A stretch of DNA of 64,000 bases from Arthrobacter rhizosphaerae (GTDB taxonomy: Bacteria > Actinomycetota > Actinomycetes > Actinomycetales > Micrococcaceae). The first letter of the stretch is position 1. Every line of letters starts with the position of its first letter. The notes under the pieces are model-generated. The model did not search any database, had not been told where the DNA came from, and was given only the letters and a program-made list of their open reading frames with translations. A program made the position numbers and the translations under genes. Positions 48,264 through 59,130 of the stretch are shown here, piece after piece. The stretch lies in contig NZ_JALLAN010000003.1 of NCBI RefSeq assembly GCF_023062595.1, forward strand, positions 270,346 through 334,345. The letters are read 5' to 3'.

Positions 48264-48802
48264 GGAAGGGTGCCGCCTTTCATTGCTGCTGTCGTTTCTG
48301 ATCGGGGAGCTCCAGGCTGAAGGTCCCCCAAACCATGTGGCGCTCCACCGCCGGACCTGCATGGTTTTCACATGGGCCACCACAGAAAGTCCCAAGGATG
48401 GGAGCGCTGCTGACAGCTTAGCCCGAAGATCCGGGATTAACCCATCCCCGGTTGACGCGGTGGTGGTTCGAGCAAGGGGTTTGGCGTCGGGAAGGTCCAG
48501 GTCGGGAAATTGTTGTTTGAGGGAATTTCAATTTTTTGGGATTAGTAGTGTTAATAACTGCTGTGGAAACTGTGGATAACCCAATCCTGCGGTATGGTTC
48601 CGCGGTTCTTCCCTGTTCATGGATTGTGGGTGGAGCAGGTTTTAAACAGGGTGTGGATGGGGACAACTTTTTGGGCGGTTTCGCTGATCCACAGATGGCT
48701 TAAGGGTTTTAAGCCCATCGGACGGGGTTGTCCCCTTAACTATCCACAGGCTTATCCACATGCCCCTGTTAATAAGGTAGGGGCTGAGGGAATCGCTCCT
48801 GC
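48264..48802. other. oriC: dnaA-dnaN intergenic region
   Basis: 539 non-coding bases. Perfect DnaA boxes: TGTGGATAA at 48571-48579 and TTATCCACA at 48752-48760. Near matches: CTATCCACA at 48740-48748 and TGATCCACA at 48685-48693. AT-rich words GTGTTAATAAC (48548-48558) and TGTTAATAA (48767-48775) could mark unwinding elements. The dnaA-dnaN spacer is the established actinobacterial origin location; the gene strands diverge around here, consistent with bidirectional replication. Confidence 0.85.
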
Positions 48803-50224
48803 TCAGGAGTTGCGCTGCTGCTGCTTAATCCGGTTGGTCAGTTCTGTCACCTGGTTGTAGATCACACGTCGCTCGGCCATGAGTTCACGGATCTTACGAT
48901 CGGCGTGGATCACGGTGGTGTGGTCACGTCCGCCCAGTTCCTGCCCGATTTTTGGCAAGGACATGTCGGTAAGTTCGCGGCAGAGGTACATGGCGATCTG
49001 GCGGGCGGTCACCAAAGTGCGTGTCCGGGATTTGCTGCACAGTTCTTCCATGCTGAGCTTGAAGTAGTCAGCTGTCTGGGTCAGGATCTGGCCGGATGTA
49101 ATTTCCTGGGCGCCGTCGTCGGTGATCAGGTCTTTCAGCACCATTTCGGCCAGGCCTACGTCAACGGGCTGGCGGTTCAGGCTGGCGAACGCTGTGACGC
49201 GGATAAGGGCGCCCTCCAGCTCGCGGATGTTGCTTGAGATCTTGGAGGCGATGTACTCGAGGGCGTCGTCGGGCGCGGAAAGACCCTCGCTCAGTGCTTT
49301 CTTCCGGAGGATTGCAATGCGGGTCTCCAGTTCCGGCGGCTGGATATCCGTGAGGAGGCCCCACTCGAAGCGCGATTTCATCCGGTCCTCAAACCCTGCC
49401 AGCAGCTTGGGCGGCTGGTCTGAGGTGATGACAACCTGCTTGTTGTTGTTGTGCAGGGCATTGAACGTGTGGAAGAACTCTTCCAGCGTCCGGTCCTTCC
49501 CTGCCAGGAACTGAATGTCATCGATGAGCAGGACGTCGACATTCCGGTACGTGGTCTTGAAGCTTGTGCCCTCATCGTCGCGGATGGAGTTGATGAAGTC
49601 GTTGGTGAACTCCTCTGAGTTCACGTAACGGACGCGGATCCCGCTGTACAGGCGCCGTGCATAGTGACCGATCGCGTGGAGGAGGTGGGTTTTACCCAGA
49701 CCCGAATCGCCGTAGATGAACAACGGGTTGTAAGCCTTCGCCGGCGCTTCAGCTACCGCTACGGCGGCCGCGTGGGCGAAACGGTTGGAGGAACCGATCA
49801 CAAACGTGTCAAAGACATATTTCGGGTTCAGGCGGCCGAATTCATGCGAAGTGCTGGGCAACATGGGTTGCGGTTTAAGTTCCACGGCCGCATCGGCTGA
49901 GAGGGAAAGTTCGACGACGGGTTCCGGCTCCGTGTGAAGGGGAACCAAATCCGTGTCGACGTCGATCGCGCAGCGGATGTCGTCAGAGAAGACATTGCGG
50001 AGCGCGTCGTCGAGGGCGTCCTTGACCTGGGTCTGGAGTACCTCACGGGTGAGTTCATTGGGAACCGCAACCAGGAGGGTGGAGCCGATAAGCCCTTGTG
50101 CCTGGGCGAGGATAACGAAGCCACGTTGCCGGGGTGACACCCTGTGGTCCTGTTCCATGAGCGTGACTACCCGGCGCCAGGAACTTCCGACAGTATTCGC
50201 GTGGTTGGCTTCGTCTACTGTCAT
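48803..50224 (-). CDS. dnaA: Chromosomal replication initiator DnaA
   Basis: 473 residues. AAA+ domain with Walker [10 protein letters not shown] and Walker [10 protein letters not shown], and a C-terminal domain IV with the DNA-binding signature [16 protein letters not shown]. Domain II is short compared with Streptomyces DnaA. The ATG at 50224 has GAGGGAA upstream; a TTG at 50239 is also open but lacks a site. Flanked by DnaA boxes on both sides, allowing autoregulation. Confidence 0.96.
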   Translation of the reverse strand: MTVDEANHANTVGSSWRRVVTLMEQDHRVSPRQRGFVILAQAQGLIGSTLLVAVPNELTREVLQTQVKDALDDALRNVFSDDIRCAIDVDTDLVPLHTEPEPVVELSLSADAAVELKPQPMLPSTSHEFGRLNPKYVFDTFVIGSSNRFAHAAAVAVAEAPAKAYNPLFIYGDSGLGKTHLLHAIGHYARRLYSGIRVRYVNSEEFTNDFINSIRDDEGTSFKTTYRNVDVLLIDDIQFLAGKDRTLEEFFHTFNALHNNNKQVVITSDQPPKLLAGFEDRMKSRFEWGLLTDIQPPELETRIAILRKKALSEGLSAPDDALEYIASKISSNIRELEGALIRVTAFASLNRQPVDVGLAEMVLKDLITDDGAQEITSGQILTQTADYFKLSMEELCSKSRTRTLVTARQIAMYLCRELTDMSLPKIGQELGGRDHTTVIHADRKIRELMAERRVIYNQVTELTNRIKQQQRNS

Positions 50225-50688
50225 CGATGGTTCCCTCAAACTTGCTTGCCTGCATTACCTGCAGCCACAAGCGTGAAACCAGGGTTCTGGTTCAGCTTCA
50301 TCCACAGGGTTATACACAGACCGTGGATAATCGGCTACTGGGCCACTCTAGGGGATGAAAAGGCCAGAAGATAGCTGGTAAGTGCCTTGTGGATAATTAC
50401 ACTGTTGTTGTTCGAAAAACACCCCTGTGACCCACTTCATCCACAGGCACAAACAAAGGGTTAACCACAGTTGGGGACAGCCTTGCTTGTACCTTCCGGT
50501 TTGACTGGGGGTGGCTTTTTGCCCTAACGTTGTGAAGTCCTTTGTGTCCGCTTTTTGACCTCATTGAACCTCCCGGCGCCATGCGCATCAGGAGCTGAGA
50601 GCAGCGGACATATACAAAACTTAGCGTCGGCCAGTTCTTCCCCTTTTTGATCGGGTGGGCGCACCTTTGATCCACTGGAGTAACTAAC
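50225..50688. promoter_or_regulatory. dnaA/rpmH divergent promoter region with DnaA boxes
   Basis: 464 non-coding bases. Perfect box TGTGGATAA at 50388-50396. Near matches: TCATCCACA at 50298-50306 and 50437-50445, TTATACACA at 50310-50318, the reverse of TTATCCACG at 50322-50330, and TTAACCACA at 50461-50469. It carries the promoters of dnaA (leftwards) and rpmH (rightwards) and may be part of the origin. Confidence 0.8.
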
Positions 50689-50826
50689 GTGAGCAAGCGG
50701 ACTTTTCAGCCGAATAACCGCCGTCGAGCCAAGAAGCACGGCTTCCGCCTTCGTATGCGTACCCGTGCCGGCCGCGCCATCCTGGCTGCCCGCCGTGGCA
50801 AGGGACGCATCGAACTGTCGGCCTAA
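50689..50826 (+). CDS. rpmH: 50S ribosomal protein L34
   Basis: 45 residues, GTG start, [44 protein letters not shown], the full L34 sequence pattern. GGAG lies nine bases before the start. First gene of the rpmH-rnpA-yidD-yidC block transcribed away from dnaA. Confidence 0.97.
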   Translation: MSKRTFQPNNRRRAKKHGFRLRMRTRAGRAILAARRGKGRIELSA

Positions 50827-50866
50827 ATACTGACTCGTCGGTCAATATCCCTGTGCGAGTTTAAAG

Positions 50867-51277
50867 GTGCTGGCCACCCGGAACCGTCTGAGGACTTCAA
50901 CCGATTTTTCAAATACTGTACGTTCCGGCGCCCGCAATGGACGCCGGAACGTAGTGTTATATACGGTAGCTATTGCTGCCGACGAACCCAGCCGGTTCGG
51001 CTTCATCGTTTCTAAGAGTGTCGGGAACGCTGTGGTCAGGAACCTCGTTAAGAGGAGACTGAGAGAAGCGGCTGCTTTGTCGTTGCAGGAATATCCTGCC
51101 GGTTTCGCGATTGTGGTGAGGGCCCTGCCTGCATCCGCTAGCGCGAGCTGGGACCAGTTGTCGGCAGACTACAAGGCCGCTCTGGAATCAACCATGAAAC
51201 GGCTGGACGGCCGCCTTTCCCGGGCCGCATCAGCGGCTTCAACCGAGATTCAACAGGAAGGGACACCGCGTGCGTAA
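50867..51277 (+). CDS. rnpA: Ribonuclease P protein component
   Basis: 136 residues, GTG start. The RNR-type motif KSVGNAVVRNLVKRRLREAA is the RNase P signature, with an N-terminal LATRNRLRTSTDF. Binds the RNA subunit and helps process tRNA 5' ends. The last 8 bases overlap yidD. Confidence 0.95.
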   Translation: MLATRNRLRTSTDFSNTVRSGARNGRRNVVLYTVAIAADEPSRFGFIVSKSVGNAVVRNLVKRRLREAAALSLQEYPAGFAIVVRALPASASASWDQLSADYKAALESTMKRLDGRLSRAASAASTEIQQEGTPRA

Positions 51278-51665
51278 GCCTAGTGCCGCCGTCGTCCGTT
51301 CCTTCCCAGGCACAGCGCTGCCACTGGGCAGGTTCATCTGGGATCTGCCACGGAACGTCCTCATTGTTCTGCTCAAGACCTACCGCAAGGTGATTTCCCC
51401 CCTCTACGGCCAGGTCTGCCGATTTTTTCCTTCCTGCTCGGCCTACGCCCTCGAAGCAATCACCGTCCACGGCGCCGTCAAGGGTAGCTGGCTTGCTGTC
51501 CGCCGCCTTGCGCGCTGTCATCCATGGAATGCCGGTGGTGTGGACCATGTCCCCGCCGGTCACCGGGAATGGCCTGAAAACCAGACCCCCACAATTGTTG
51601 TGCTGAATAATCCGGACAAGTACCTGGCTGCTCAGACTGATGGAGAAGGCCGCGCTGCGGCCTGA
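51270..51665 (+). CDS. yidD: Membrane protein insertion efficiency factor YidD
   Basis: 131 residues. The core (about 28-100) has KTYRKVISPLYGQVCRFFPSCSAYALEAI and GSWLAVRRLARCHPWNAGGVDHVP, with the conserved Cys residues. N- and C-terminal tails are longer than in E. coli. It assists YidC, encoded next. Confidence 0.93.
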   Translation: MRKPSAAVVRSFPGTALPLGRFIWDLPRNVLIVLLKTYRKVISPLYGQVCRFFPSCSAYALEAITVHGAVKGSWLAVRRLARCHPWNAGGVDHVPAGHREWPENQTPTIVVLNNPDKYLAAQTDGEGRAAA

Positions 51666-51681
51666 CGAATAGGGATATCGT

Positions 51682-52656
51682 ATGGACTTCTTTGAAACAA
51701 TCATGTTTCCGTTCAAGTGGCTTGTGTCCATCATCATGGTGGGCTTCCATGAGGGCCTGAGCACCATTGGCATGCCCGCCGCCAACGGCTGGACCTGGAC
51801 GCTGTCCATCATCGGGCTGGTGCTGGTGATCCGTGCCGCTCTGATCCCTGTGTTCGTGAAGCAGATCAAGGCGCAGCGCGGCATGCAGCTCCTGCAGCCG
51901 GACCTGAAGAAGCTCCAGGACAAATACAAGGGCAAAACCGACCAGCTGTCCCGCCAGGCCATGGCGCAGGAGCAGATGGCCATGTACAAGAAGCACGGAA
52001 CCAACCCGTTCTCTGCCTGCCTGCCCATGCTGATCCAGATGCCGTTCTTCTTCGCCCTCTTCCAGGTGCTTTCCGGGATCAGCTCGAACGCTGTGTCCGG
52101 CAAAGGCATCGGGGCGATGAGCCACGAGCAGGTAGTGCAGTTCGACCAGTCGAGCATCTTCGGCGCTCCGCTGTCGGCCACGCTGCTTCATGGAACACCA
52201 CCCGGCGGCAACGTGGTGGCCGTGTGGATCCTCTCAATCGTGATGATTCTGGCCATGACGGCCTCGCAGTTCATCACGCAGAAGCAGATCATGGCCAAGA
52301 ACATGTCTGAAGAAGCCATGGCCAGCCCGTTCATGCGCCAGCAGAAGATGATGCTGTACATCCTGCCGATCGTCTTCGGCGTGGGCGGTATCAACTTCCC
52401 GATCGGTGTCCTTATCTACTGGACCACCACCAACCTCTGGACCATGGCCCAGCAGTTCTTTGTTATCCGTCGCATGCCGACGCCGGGTTCCCCTGCCGCC
52501 AAGGCCCTCGCCGAGCGCCGTGCCGCCAAGGGCCTGCCCGCCCTGCCCATCCTGGGCGGAAAAAAGGTCGAAGCCGAAGCCGCTGCCGCCGCTGCCGTTG
52601 TCGAAGCCAGGAGCCAGCGCGTCCAGCCACAACGTAAGAACAGGAAGAAGAAGTAA
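51682..52656 (+). CDS. yidC: Membrane protein insertase YidC
   Basis: 324 residues, the short Gram-positive type, with five membrane helices. Segments AQRGMQLLQPDLKKLQDKYKGKTD, MYKKHGTNPFSACLPMLIQMPFFFALFQVLSG and INFPIGVLIYWTTTNLWTMAQQFFV are diagnostic. The hydrophilic groove Arg is in IRAALIPVFVKQIK. Basic tail KNRKKK. Confidence 0.95.
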   Translation: MDFFETIMFPFKWLVSIIMVGFHEGLSTIGMPAANGWTWTLSIIGLVLVIRAALIPVFVKQIKAQRGMQLLQPDLKKLQDKYKGKTDQLSRQAMAQEQMAMYKKHGTNPFSACLPMLIQMPFFFALFQVLSGISSNAVSGKGIGAMSHEQVVQFDQSSIFGAPLSATLLHGTPPGGNVVAVWILSIVMILAMTASQFITQKQIMAKNMSEEAMASPFMRQQKMMLYILPIVFGVGGINFPIGVLIYWTTTNLWTMAQQFFVIRRMPTPGSPAAKALAERRAAKGLPALPILGGKKVEAEAAAAAAVVEARSQRVQPQRKNRKKK

Positions 52657-53223
52657 ATGTCTGTCGAAAGCACCGAACAATCCACGCCCGTTGAGGCTGT
52701 TGAAGACCAGGACGATGCGCAGAACGACGCCGGGAACCCGGACAAGGGGTCTTCGGCAACCCGTCTGGAAGAAGAAGGCGACGTCGCAGCCGACTACCTG
52801 GAAGAGCTGCTGGACATCGCGGACATCGACGGTGACATTGACATTGAAGTCCGTAATGGACGTACTTATATCTCCATCGTGGCTGAGGATGATTCACCTG
52901 GCCTGGAGAGCCTCGTAGGCCCTGACGGAGAGGTACTGGAAGCACTGCAGGAGCTGACGCGGCTTTCGGTTCTGTCCGCCACCGAAAACCGTTCGCGGCT
53001 CGTCCTTGATATCAACGGATATCGCCAGGAGCGTGCCGGCCACCTTCAGAAAATCGCTGAAGATGCCGTCGCGTCAGTCAAAGAATCCGGCAAGGCAGTG
53101 GCCCTGGAGCCGATGAGTGCCTATGAACGCAAGATCGTGCATGATGCAGTTGCCGATTTGGGACTCGTCAGCGAGTCCGAAGGTGAAGGCGCGGGCCGGC
53201 ACATCGTTGTGTCCGCCGACTAA
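52657..53223 (+). CDS. khpB: KhpB/Jag-type RNA-binding protein (KH and R3H domains)
   Basis: 188 residues. An acidic N-terminus (about 1-45), a KH-like domain (about 55-125, with LVGPDGEVLEALQELTRL) and an R3H domain (about 125-185, with MSAYERKIVHDAVADL) are seen. It lacks the N-terminal Jag domain of firmicutes. Binds RNA, with KhpA elsewhere. Starts directly after the yidC stop. Confidence 0.92.
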   Translation: MSVESTEQSTPVEAVEDQDDAQNDAGNPDKGSSATRLEEEGDVAADYLEELLDIADIDGDIDIEVRNGRTYISIVAEDDSPGLESLVGPDGEVLEALQELTRLSVLSATENRSRLVLDINGYRQERAGHLQKIAEDAVASVKESGKAVALEPMSAYERKIVHDAVADLGLVSESEGEGAGRHIVVSAD

Positions 53224-53242
53224 GACTTCCGGCTGACTCATC

Positions 53243-53893
53243 ATGGTTGAACTGACCGAAACTGAACTCAAGGCCGCCATCACAATCTTTGGCGACCGCC
53301 TGGAACTGGCCAAAAGATATGTGGAGCACCTCGCCACATCAGGTACCGAGCGTGGATTGATCGGTCCGCGTGAAGTGCCTCGCCTCTGGAGCCGTCACGT
53401 CCTGAACTGCGCCGTGATCGAAAGTGAAATTTCGCACGGCAGCCACGTTGCGGATGTTGGAAGCGGTGCCGGACTTCCGGGCCTGTGCCTTGCAATTGCC
53501 AGGCCGGATTTGGAGCTGACGCTCATCGAACCTCTTGAGCGGCGAGTGATCTGGCTGCAGGAAGTAGTGGATGATCTCGGTCTCGATAACGTCACCGTGA
53601 TGCGGACGCGGGCCGAACTGGCCGTAGGAATGGTGACCGCCGACGTCGTTACCGCCAGGGCGGTTTCCGCTCTTTCAAATTTGGCCGGCCTCACCATCCC
53701 GCTACTTGCAGGGCAGGGTGAAGTAGTGGCAATTAAGGGCAGAAGCGCCCACGAAGAAATTGATAAAGCCGCCAAGGTCATCCGAAAACTCGGAGGCGTT
53801 GAGACGTCTGTTGTAGTAGTTGGGCAGGAACTCCTGGAGGAGCCCACAACAGTGGTGCGAATCATTGTGAAGTCGGCTCAAAAGATCGCCTAG
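53243..53893 (+). CDS. rsmG: 16S rRNA (guanine527-N7)-methyltransferase RsmG
   Basis: 216 residues. SAM-binding motif VADVGSGAGLPGLCLAIARP and GRSAHEEI; RHVLNCAVIE precedes it. Methylates G527 of 16S rRNA. Known to lie just before parA in most bacteria. Confidence 0.95.
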   Translation: MVELTETELKAAITIFGDRLELAKRYVEHLATSGTERGLIGPREVPRLWSRHVLNCAVIESEISHGSHVADVGSGAGLPGLCLAIARPDLELTLIEPLERRVIWLQEVVDDLGLDNVTVMRTRAELAVGMVTADVVTARAVSALSNLAGLTIPLLAGQGEVVAIKGRSAHEEIDKAAKVIRKLGGVETSVVVVGQELLEEPTTVVRIIVKSAQKIA

Positions 53894-53979
53894 TCGCTGG
53901 CCATGCGCCATTCGTCTGGAGGGGTAAGCAGTTAGGCTAGTGAACGGCATGAAAAGCCGAATGAGAGTGAGAGTGTCAC

Positions 53980-55044
53980 ATGACGAGTAGCGAAGCCTCC
54001 ACGCAGCGGATTCCGCCGTTTGTGTCTTTGGGGTCAGCGCGTGCCATGGTGGCGCCTTCCACGACTCAGGCTTTGCCGCCGTTCCGCGCTGGCTCGATTT
54101 TCGGGGAAGCCAGCCTTGCAGTTTCACGTGAAACTATCTCTGGGGGGCTCAGCAACGTTATGGACACCATGGACGATTCCAGCCCCATCGCGAGGGACCT
54201 TGCCCACGAGAACAGACGCCGTGAACGGCTTCTGGGCCGTGAGCTTCCTAAACCTGACAAGACGCGAGTCTTCACCGTCTCGAATCAAAAGGGAGGCGTG
54301 GGTAAGACCACCACGACGGTTAACATTGCGGCCGCCCTTGCCGCGGCTGGACTCCAGGTGCTCGTCATTGACATTGATCCGCAGGGCAATGCGTCAACTG
54401 CCCTCGGCGTCGAACACCACGCGGACATCGACAGCATCTACGACGTCCTGATCAACGACATACCGTTGCATGAAGTTGTTGCGCCTTGCCCCGACGTCGA
54501 GAACCTGATCTGCGCTCCCGCCACCATCCACCTCGCCGGTGCAGAAATTGAGCTCGTCTCATTGGTTGCCAGAGAACAGAGACTCCGCAGGGCTATCGAT
54601 GTCTATGCCAAGGAGCGCGCCAAGAATGGCGAGGAACGCCTCGACTACATCTTCATCGACTGCCCACCCAGCCTTGGCCTCCTCACCGTCAACGCATTCT
54701 GCGCTGCGGATGAAGTTCTCATTCCCATCCAGTGTGAGTACTACGCACTGGAAGGTCTGAGCCAGCTGTTGAAGAACATCGAGATGATCCAGAAGCACCT
54801 GAACGCAGATCTCGAGGTGTCGACAATTCTCCTGACGATGTATGACGGGCGAACCAACCTGGCGGCCCAAGTGGCAGCCGAGGTTCGCCAGCACTTCCCG
54901 AAGCAAGTCCTGGGCGCTGTAGTTCCGCGCTCTGTCCGTATCTCGGAAGCGCCAAGCTACCAACAGACCGTGATGACGTATGACCCCTCCTCCAGCGGCG
55001 CACTTTCGTATTTGGAAGCTGCCGCCGAAATTGCTGAACGCTAG
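53980..55044 (+). CDS. parA: Chromosome partitioning ATPase ParA (Soj)
   Basis: 354 residues from ATG 53980. The deviant Walker A motif KGGVGKTT is at residues 104-111, with IDCPPSLG further on. The first 90 residues are an extension, and codons 48-52 read Val-Ser-Arg-Glu-Thr because a perfect parS (54121-54134) is in frame. An alternative ATG at 54160 would put that parS in the leader. Forms nucleoid-bound gradients that move ParB-parS complexes. Confidence 0.93.
   Translation: MTSSEASTQRIPPFVSLGSARAMVAPSTTQALPPFRAGSIFGEASLAVSRETISGGLSNVMDTMDDSSPIARDLAHENRRRERLLGRELPKPDKTRVFTVSNQKGGVGKTTTTVNIAAALAAAGLQVLVIDIDPQGNASTALGVEHHADIDSIYDVLINDIPLHEVVAPCPDVENLICAPATIHLAGAEIELVSLVAREQRLRRAIDVYAKERAKNGEERLDYIFIDCPPSLGLLTVNAFCAADEVLIPIQCEYYALEGLSQLLKNIEMIQKHLNADLEVSTILLTMYDGRTNLAAQVAAEVRQHFPKQVLGAVVPRSVRISEAPSYQQTVMTYDPSSSGALSYLEAAAEIAER
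54121..54134. other. parS site inside the parA 5' region
   Basis: GTTTCACGTGAAAC, a perfect 14-bp palindrome, codes VSRET in the ParA frame. ParB binding here could affect parA expression. Confidence 0.9.
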
Positions 55045-55109
55045 AATTTCAAGAATTGCACCAACCAGAGCCAGGACTGCCGGGCTCGTCCAATGGAGGG
55101 AATCATCCG

Positions 55110-56393
55110 ATGAGCGAAAAGAGACGCGGCCTGGGCCGTGGACTTGGAGCACTCATTCCAAGTTCCGCGCCGACTAACGTATCCGGCAACGGGTCACCGT
55201 CGCCGTCTCGGCCCGTGGATCTTTTCTTTCCTGAAGCACGCAAGACCCCCTCGGCGGTCCCTGCTCCCACAGAGGTTGATGCTGCCACCGTCCCAATCTC
55301 AGAGAAACCGGCAAAGCCCGCTGTAGGTGGAACAAAGAAGGCCGCCGGCCCGGAGACGAACGGGCCAACCAAGGCAGCAGCTTCTGGTACCCGGAAGAGC
55401 GCCGCAACTCCGAAAGCTACTCCGGCTACTGGAGCCCAGCCCAAAGGCGCGGACCATGACAGTGATGCCCGCGCAGATCAAACTTCCGGCTCAGATGCCA
55501 GTCCATCAGTTGCCTCGGGTGAAACTGCCAACTCGGATATCGGGGACGCCAGCCAAGACGTTGAGCTGGTGGAAGTCCCAGGTGTCCGTTTCGCGGAAAT
55601 TCCTGTTACGGACATTCATCCCAACCGGAAGCAGCCTCGTTCTATCTTCGATGAAGACGACATGGCTGAGCTCGTGCACTCTGTTCGCGAAATCGGTGTC
55701 CTCCAGCCAATTGTGGTGCGTACATCAACCGAAAAGGGTGGAGAACCTTACGAGCTCGTCATGGGTGAGCGTCGCTGGCGTGCAGTTCAGGCCGCAGGCC
55801 TGGCTACGATTCCTGCGATCGTCCGTGACACCACAGATGACGATCTTCTCAGGGACGCGCTGCTCGAGAACCTGCACCGAAGCCAGCTGAACCCTTTGGA
55901 GGAAGCTGCTGCTTATCAGCAGCTGCTCGAGGACTTTGGAACTACTCACGAGCAGTTGGCAGACCGCATCGGCCGTTCGCGCCCGCAGGTTTCCAATACG
56001 CTCAGATTGCTCAAGCTGCCGCCCTTGGTCCAGCGACGTGTTGCTGCCAGCGTAATATCGGCCGGCCATGCCCGGGCTCTACTCTCGCTGCCTGATGCCG
56101 CTGCTATGGAACGCCTTGCCCAGAAGATCGTGGCGGAGGGAATGTCAGTTCGTGCTACGGAGGAAGCAGTCACTCTCTATCAGGCGCCGGCTTCTCCCAC
56201 CAAGAACAACGTTCCACGCCCAGGGGCCAGGCACGAACGCTTGGATTATCTTGCATCGTCTCTTTCTGATCGCTTGGATACCAACGTCAAGATCTCCCTG
56301 GGTGCACGGAAGGGCCGTGTGAGCATCGAGTTTGCAAGCGTTGAAGATCTCAATCGCATTATGGAAGTTCTTGCTCCCAACTCAGACAACTGA
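55110..56393 (+). CDS. parB: Chromosome partitioning protein ParB (Spo0J)
   Basis: 427 residues, start fixed by GGAGGGA before ATG 55110. The N-terminal [17 protein letters not shown] is the ParA-contact peptide. A Pro/Ala/Lys-rich linker (about 20-160), the CTP-binding ParB/Srx domain ([26 protein letters not shown]), a helix-turn-helix for parS (about 280-320, [16 protein letters not shown]) and a C-terminal dimer domain follow. Confidence 0.95.
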   Translation: MSEKRRGLGRGLGALIPSSAPTNVSGNGSPSPSRPVDLFFPEARKTPSAVPAPTEVDAATVPISEKPAKPAVGGTKKAAGPETNGPTKAAASGTRKSAATPKATPATGAQPKGADHDSDARADQTSGSDASPSVASGETANSDIGDASQDVELVEVPGVRFAEIPVTDIHPNRKQPRSIFDEDDMAELVHSVREIGVLQPIVVRTSTEKGGEPYELVMGERRWRAVQAAGLATIPAIVRDTTDDDLLRDALLENLHRSQLNPLEEAAAYQQLLEDFGTTHEQLADRIGRSRPQVSNTLRLLKLPPLVQRRVAASVISAGHARALLSLPDAAAMERLAQKIVAEGMSVRATEEAVTLYQAPASPTKNNVPRPGARHERLDYLASSLSDRLDTNVKISLGARKGRVSIEFASVEDLNRIMEVLAPNSDN

Positions 56394-56407
56394 GCCTTCT
56401 TCTTTGA

Positions 56408-56445
56408 GGGGCCTGTTTCACGTGAAACAGGCCCCTTTTTGTTTT
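56408..56445 (+). terminator. parB terminator containing a parS site
   Basis: The 14-bp parS at 56415-56428 is extended on both sides by GGGGCCT/AGGCCCC to a perfect 28-bp palindrome (56408-56435), followed by TTTTTGTTTT. The same sequence can be a ParB site in DNA and an intrinsic terminator in RNA. Confidence 0.9.
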
Positions 56446-57139
56446 ATGTCTGTGTTCTTCATGGTTGGCATAGCTTCGACTTGTTGTCGGTTCAAGGTTG
56501 GAGTGGGCACCCGCTTTTGTTTGCTGTCGCTGATTTCAAGTTTGAGTTGGGTGTCAGGATGCCCTTGCTGCCTTGGAAGTCGCAGCGCTGCTGAGCGCAA
56601 AAGTCTGAAAGCTCCACCCCAGTTAATGCTTCTGGGCTTCATGTGACGGCACCTGGTAGTGGTTACTGTTGGTCCCCAGACTCTTGCTGGCTTTCTTTTG
56701 GAGATACATGAGGCTCAATTTGTAGGCTTCCCCGTTGTCTTGAGGGCTATCCGTCGGTGCAATATCCGACTAGGAGCCAGTTGATCACGATGAGTTCCAG
56801 CCTGGCATACTGTTTGAGCAGCTAATGGCCAGGTATTTTGCCAGTCGATTTGGGCTGCCGTCTTGGACTCGGTTGCCCAATCAGAGTACTAGCCCCATCT
56901 TCTTTGGTAGCCGTCCCACTTCAACGTCATCTTGGAAACCACAAGTTCCGTGATCAAACGTCATCCTGGAATCAAGCGTTGTGTGCTTAGGCGTGATCTT
57001 GTAGATCTTTCACATGGAACGTGTGCTTCGGAGCCATACTGAAATACAGTGCTCTGTTCTTGTTTTGCCGTCCGTGCAAGCTGCCGGCCCGATTCTTCCG
57101 GGTTGAAGTGTACGAGTGGATACCACGCGGCTTTGTCCT

Positions 57140-57153
57140 GTTTCACGTGAAAC
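57140..57153. other. parS site
   Basis: Perfect GTTTCACGTGAAAC with T/A flanks (16-bp palindrome), 747 bases after the parB stop. Confidence 0.93.
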
Positions 57154-57592
57154 AACAACCCGTAGCGACCCCACTATTTCTGTAACTCAACTCGTCGCGA
57201 ATGGCAGTTCACGTTATTTGACCACCTGCGCACATTCTCGACGAACTGCAATCGAGCCGCGCGTCGGATCCCGAGGACCGTCTTGGATCGCTTCCGGTGG
57301 AACCCTTGCACCTCGGCCACTCAATCACTGCACGGAACCTGCACTCAAGGTGCCGCCGCAAGGCGAACCTCGCATGTGAAAATCAACAGGGAGTACGGGC
57401 GCGACGCTAGGTTCCCATGTCTTTCTGGCAAGTTCCCGATATTATTTGCGGACTTGGAGTCTATCTGTCATCTTGCCCCGACTTTTGCACTTGGTATCGG
57501 GTGGCCATGGCTCATGCGGCCGCTACCGAGCTCCGAGCCCTTTCAGCACTAAGCGGGCGAACCAATATTCAGTGAGGCGCAAAATAGTGACT

Positions 57593-57606
57593 GTTTCACG
57601 TGAAAC
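57593..57606. other. parS site
   Basis: Perfect core, extended to an 18-bp palindrome by CT/AG flanks. Confidence 0.93.
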
Positions 57607-58102
57607 AGCCGGTAGAGGCTGGCCCCGTTGGCCTTCTCTTCCTTCTAGCGGGCGTCGGTGAATCTTCGAAGCAGAGAGCCGTGCTGCGCCTTCCCCCGCC
57701 GTGCTGAGGCGTTGGTACCTGGACATCAAGAGGCTCTACCGGGCTGCAGGTCTACGGCTACTTGGCGCCTCAGCTGCCCTGTGGACGCACTCAGAAATTA
57801 GCGCAGTCGTACCCAGACCTATCCCCTGCTGTCTACTGAGCATCCACACCTGCCCGGGGTGCCATGAATTGTCGGATAGCAGGAGAATTGTCCTCGCTGG
57901 CCAGCTGTAAGGATTGTCCGGGCTCTACCGGCAACATCGAGCTTTGCAGATCGCCGCTATCGTTTATAGCGTCTTCAATGCCTATTCGAACGGTTGGCTT
58001 AATCCCTGACGATTGGACACTAAACATCTCCAGTCATACCTGGGCGTTCTGCCGACCCCTACTGGTGATGCCTAACAACCCCTGTGGTCATGACAGAGCA
58101 AT

Positions 58103-58116
58103 GTTTCACGTGAAAC
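58103..58116. other. parS site
   Basis: Perfect core, extended to an 18-bp palindrome by AT/AT flanks. Confidence 0.93.
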
Positions 58117-59130
58117 ATGATCGAGCCCGAACCCGCTCTTTTTGATCGCTGGGTTTAGAGGTGTTACCAAAAGCATCGTGTTGTCGTTCCGAAGGGGGAT
58201 CACAACAGCTCGGTAGTAACCCTGAGTCTTCAGGCAACCTGGGCAGCGGCCAAGGAACGCTGACCACGTTTCAAGGATGAATCAGAGGAGTTGTCGGATG
58301 GCGCGGGCATTACGATCATTCACACAGTCCCCTGTGCCCGGTGCCCTGGCAGCAAGGGATTAGGTGACAAGTCTATGGTGTGAGCCAGCAGGAGAGGATA
58401 CTGAGTGTTTTCTCCCCTGGCCCAGATGCTCCGCGGGAGCCAACCCTCGGGGTTGCCAATCCAGCGGACTCCGAGGCTTACTCGCGGCTTCTTAGGATTA
58501 GTCCTGATAGTTACCGTCTCTGCGTGCCCACGCAGACCCGGCCGTAGCCAGGCGGCGCTAGTAATAGTCCCCGTTAAGGTGACCGGGACAGAGCTGTCAC
58601 GAGGATCTTCCCTCCAGCCATGAAGACTACTTGAACGCTGTCAATAATCATTGAGGACACAGAGAGCTTTCACAGCGGCAAAGCTGACCCGGTCCCGGTC
58701 TGGAGGACTTGGTCGCTCCCCCGGGTGCGTGGCGGCAACGAATGCAAATGACCAATAGTGCCTCCCGCCAGAACAGCAAGTTGGTATGTGCCACCGTGGA
58801 GCGTCGTGCGCCAACCCCTACAGCCATGGCTTCTAACGACTACAAGAGTCGACTCAGTCCGATGGTGTACTGGGGCTTCGTTGTTGATCGTAAGCGACTA
58901 GGCCAGCGTCCCCTGTGGGATCGGACCACTGGGTCTGAATGTGGTGTGGCATCCACTTGAGGGTGGCGGATTCCGTGCTCCGAGATTCCTATCCTTGTAC
59001 ACGATGTCCACCTTGCACTTGGGGTGTGGGTTCAATCTTGCTGTTCTCTTCGTATGCTCAGCGGCTCAAAAATCATAACAGCTTGAACCTGGCCGAGCCG
59101 CTAGAGCGGGGTGTGCACAACTCAGATGCC

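Noticed and set aside
57007-57020. CTTTCACATGGAAC, a possible degenerate parS
   Set aside because: Three mismatches to the 14-bp consensus, including the central CG; not counted.
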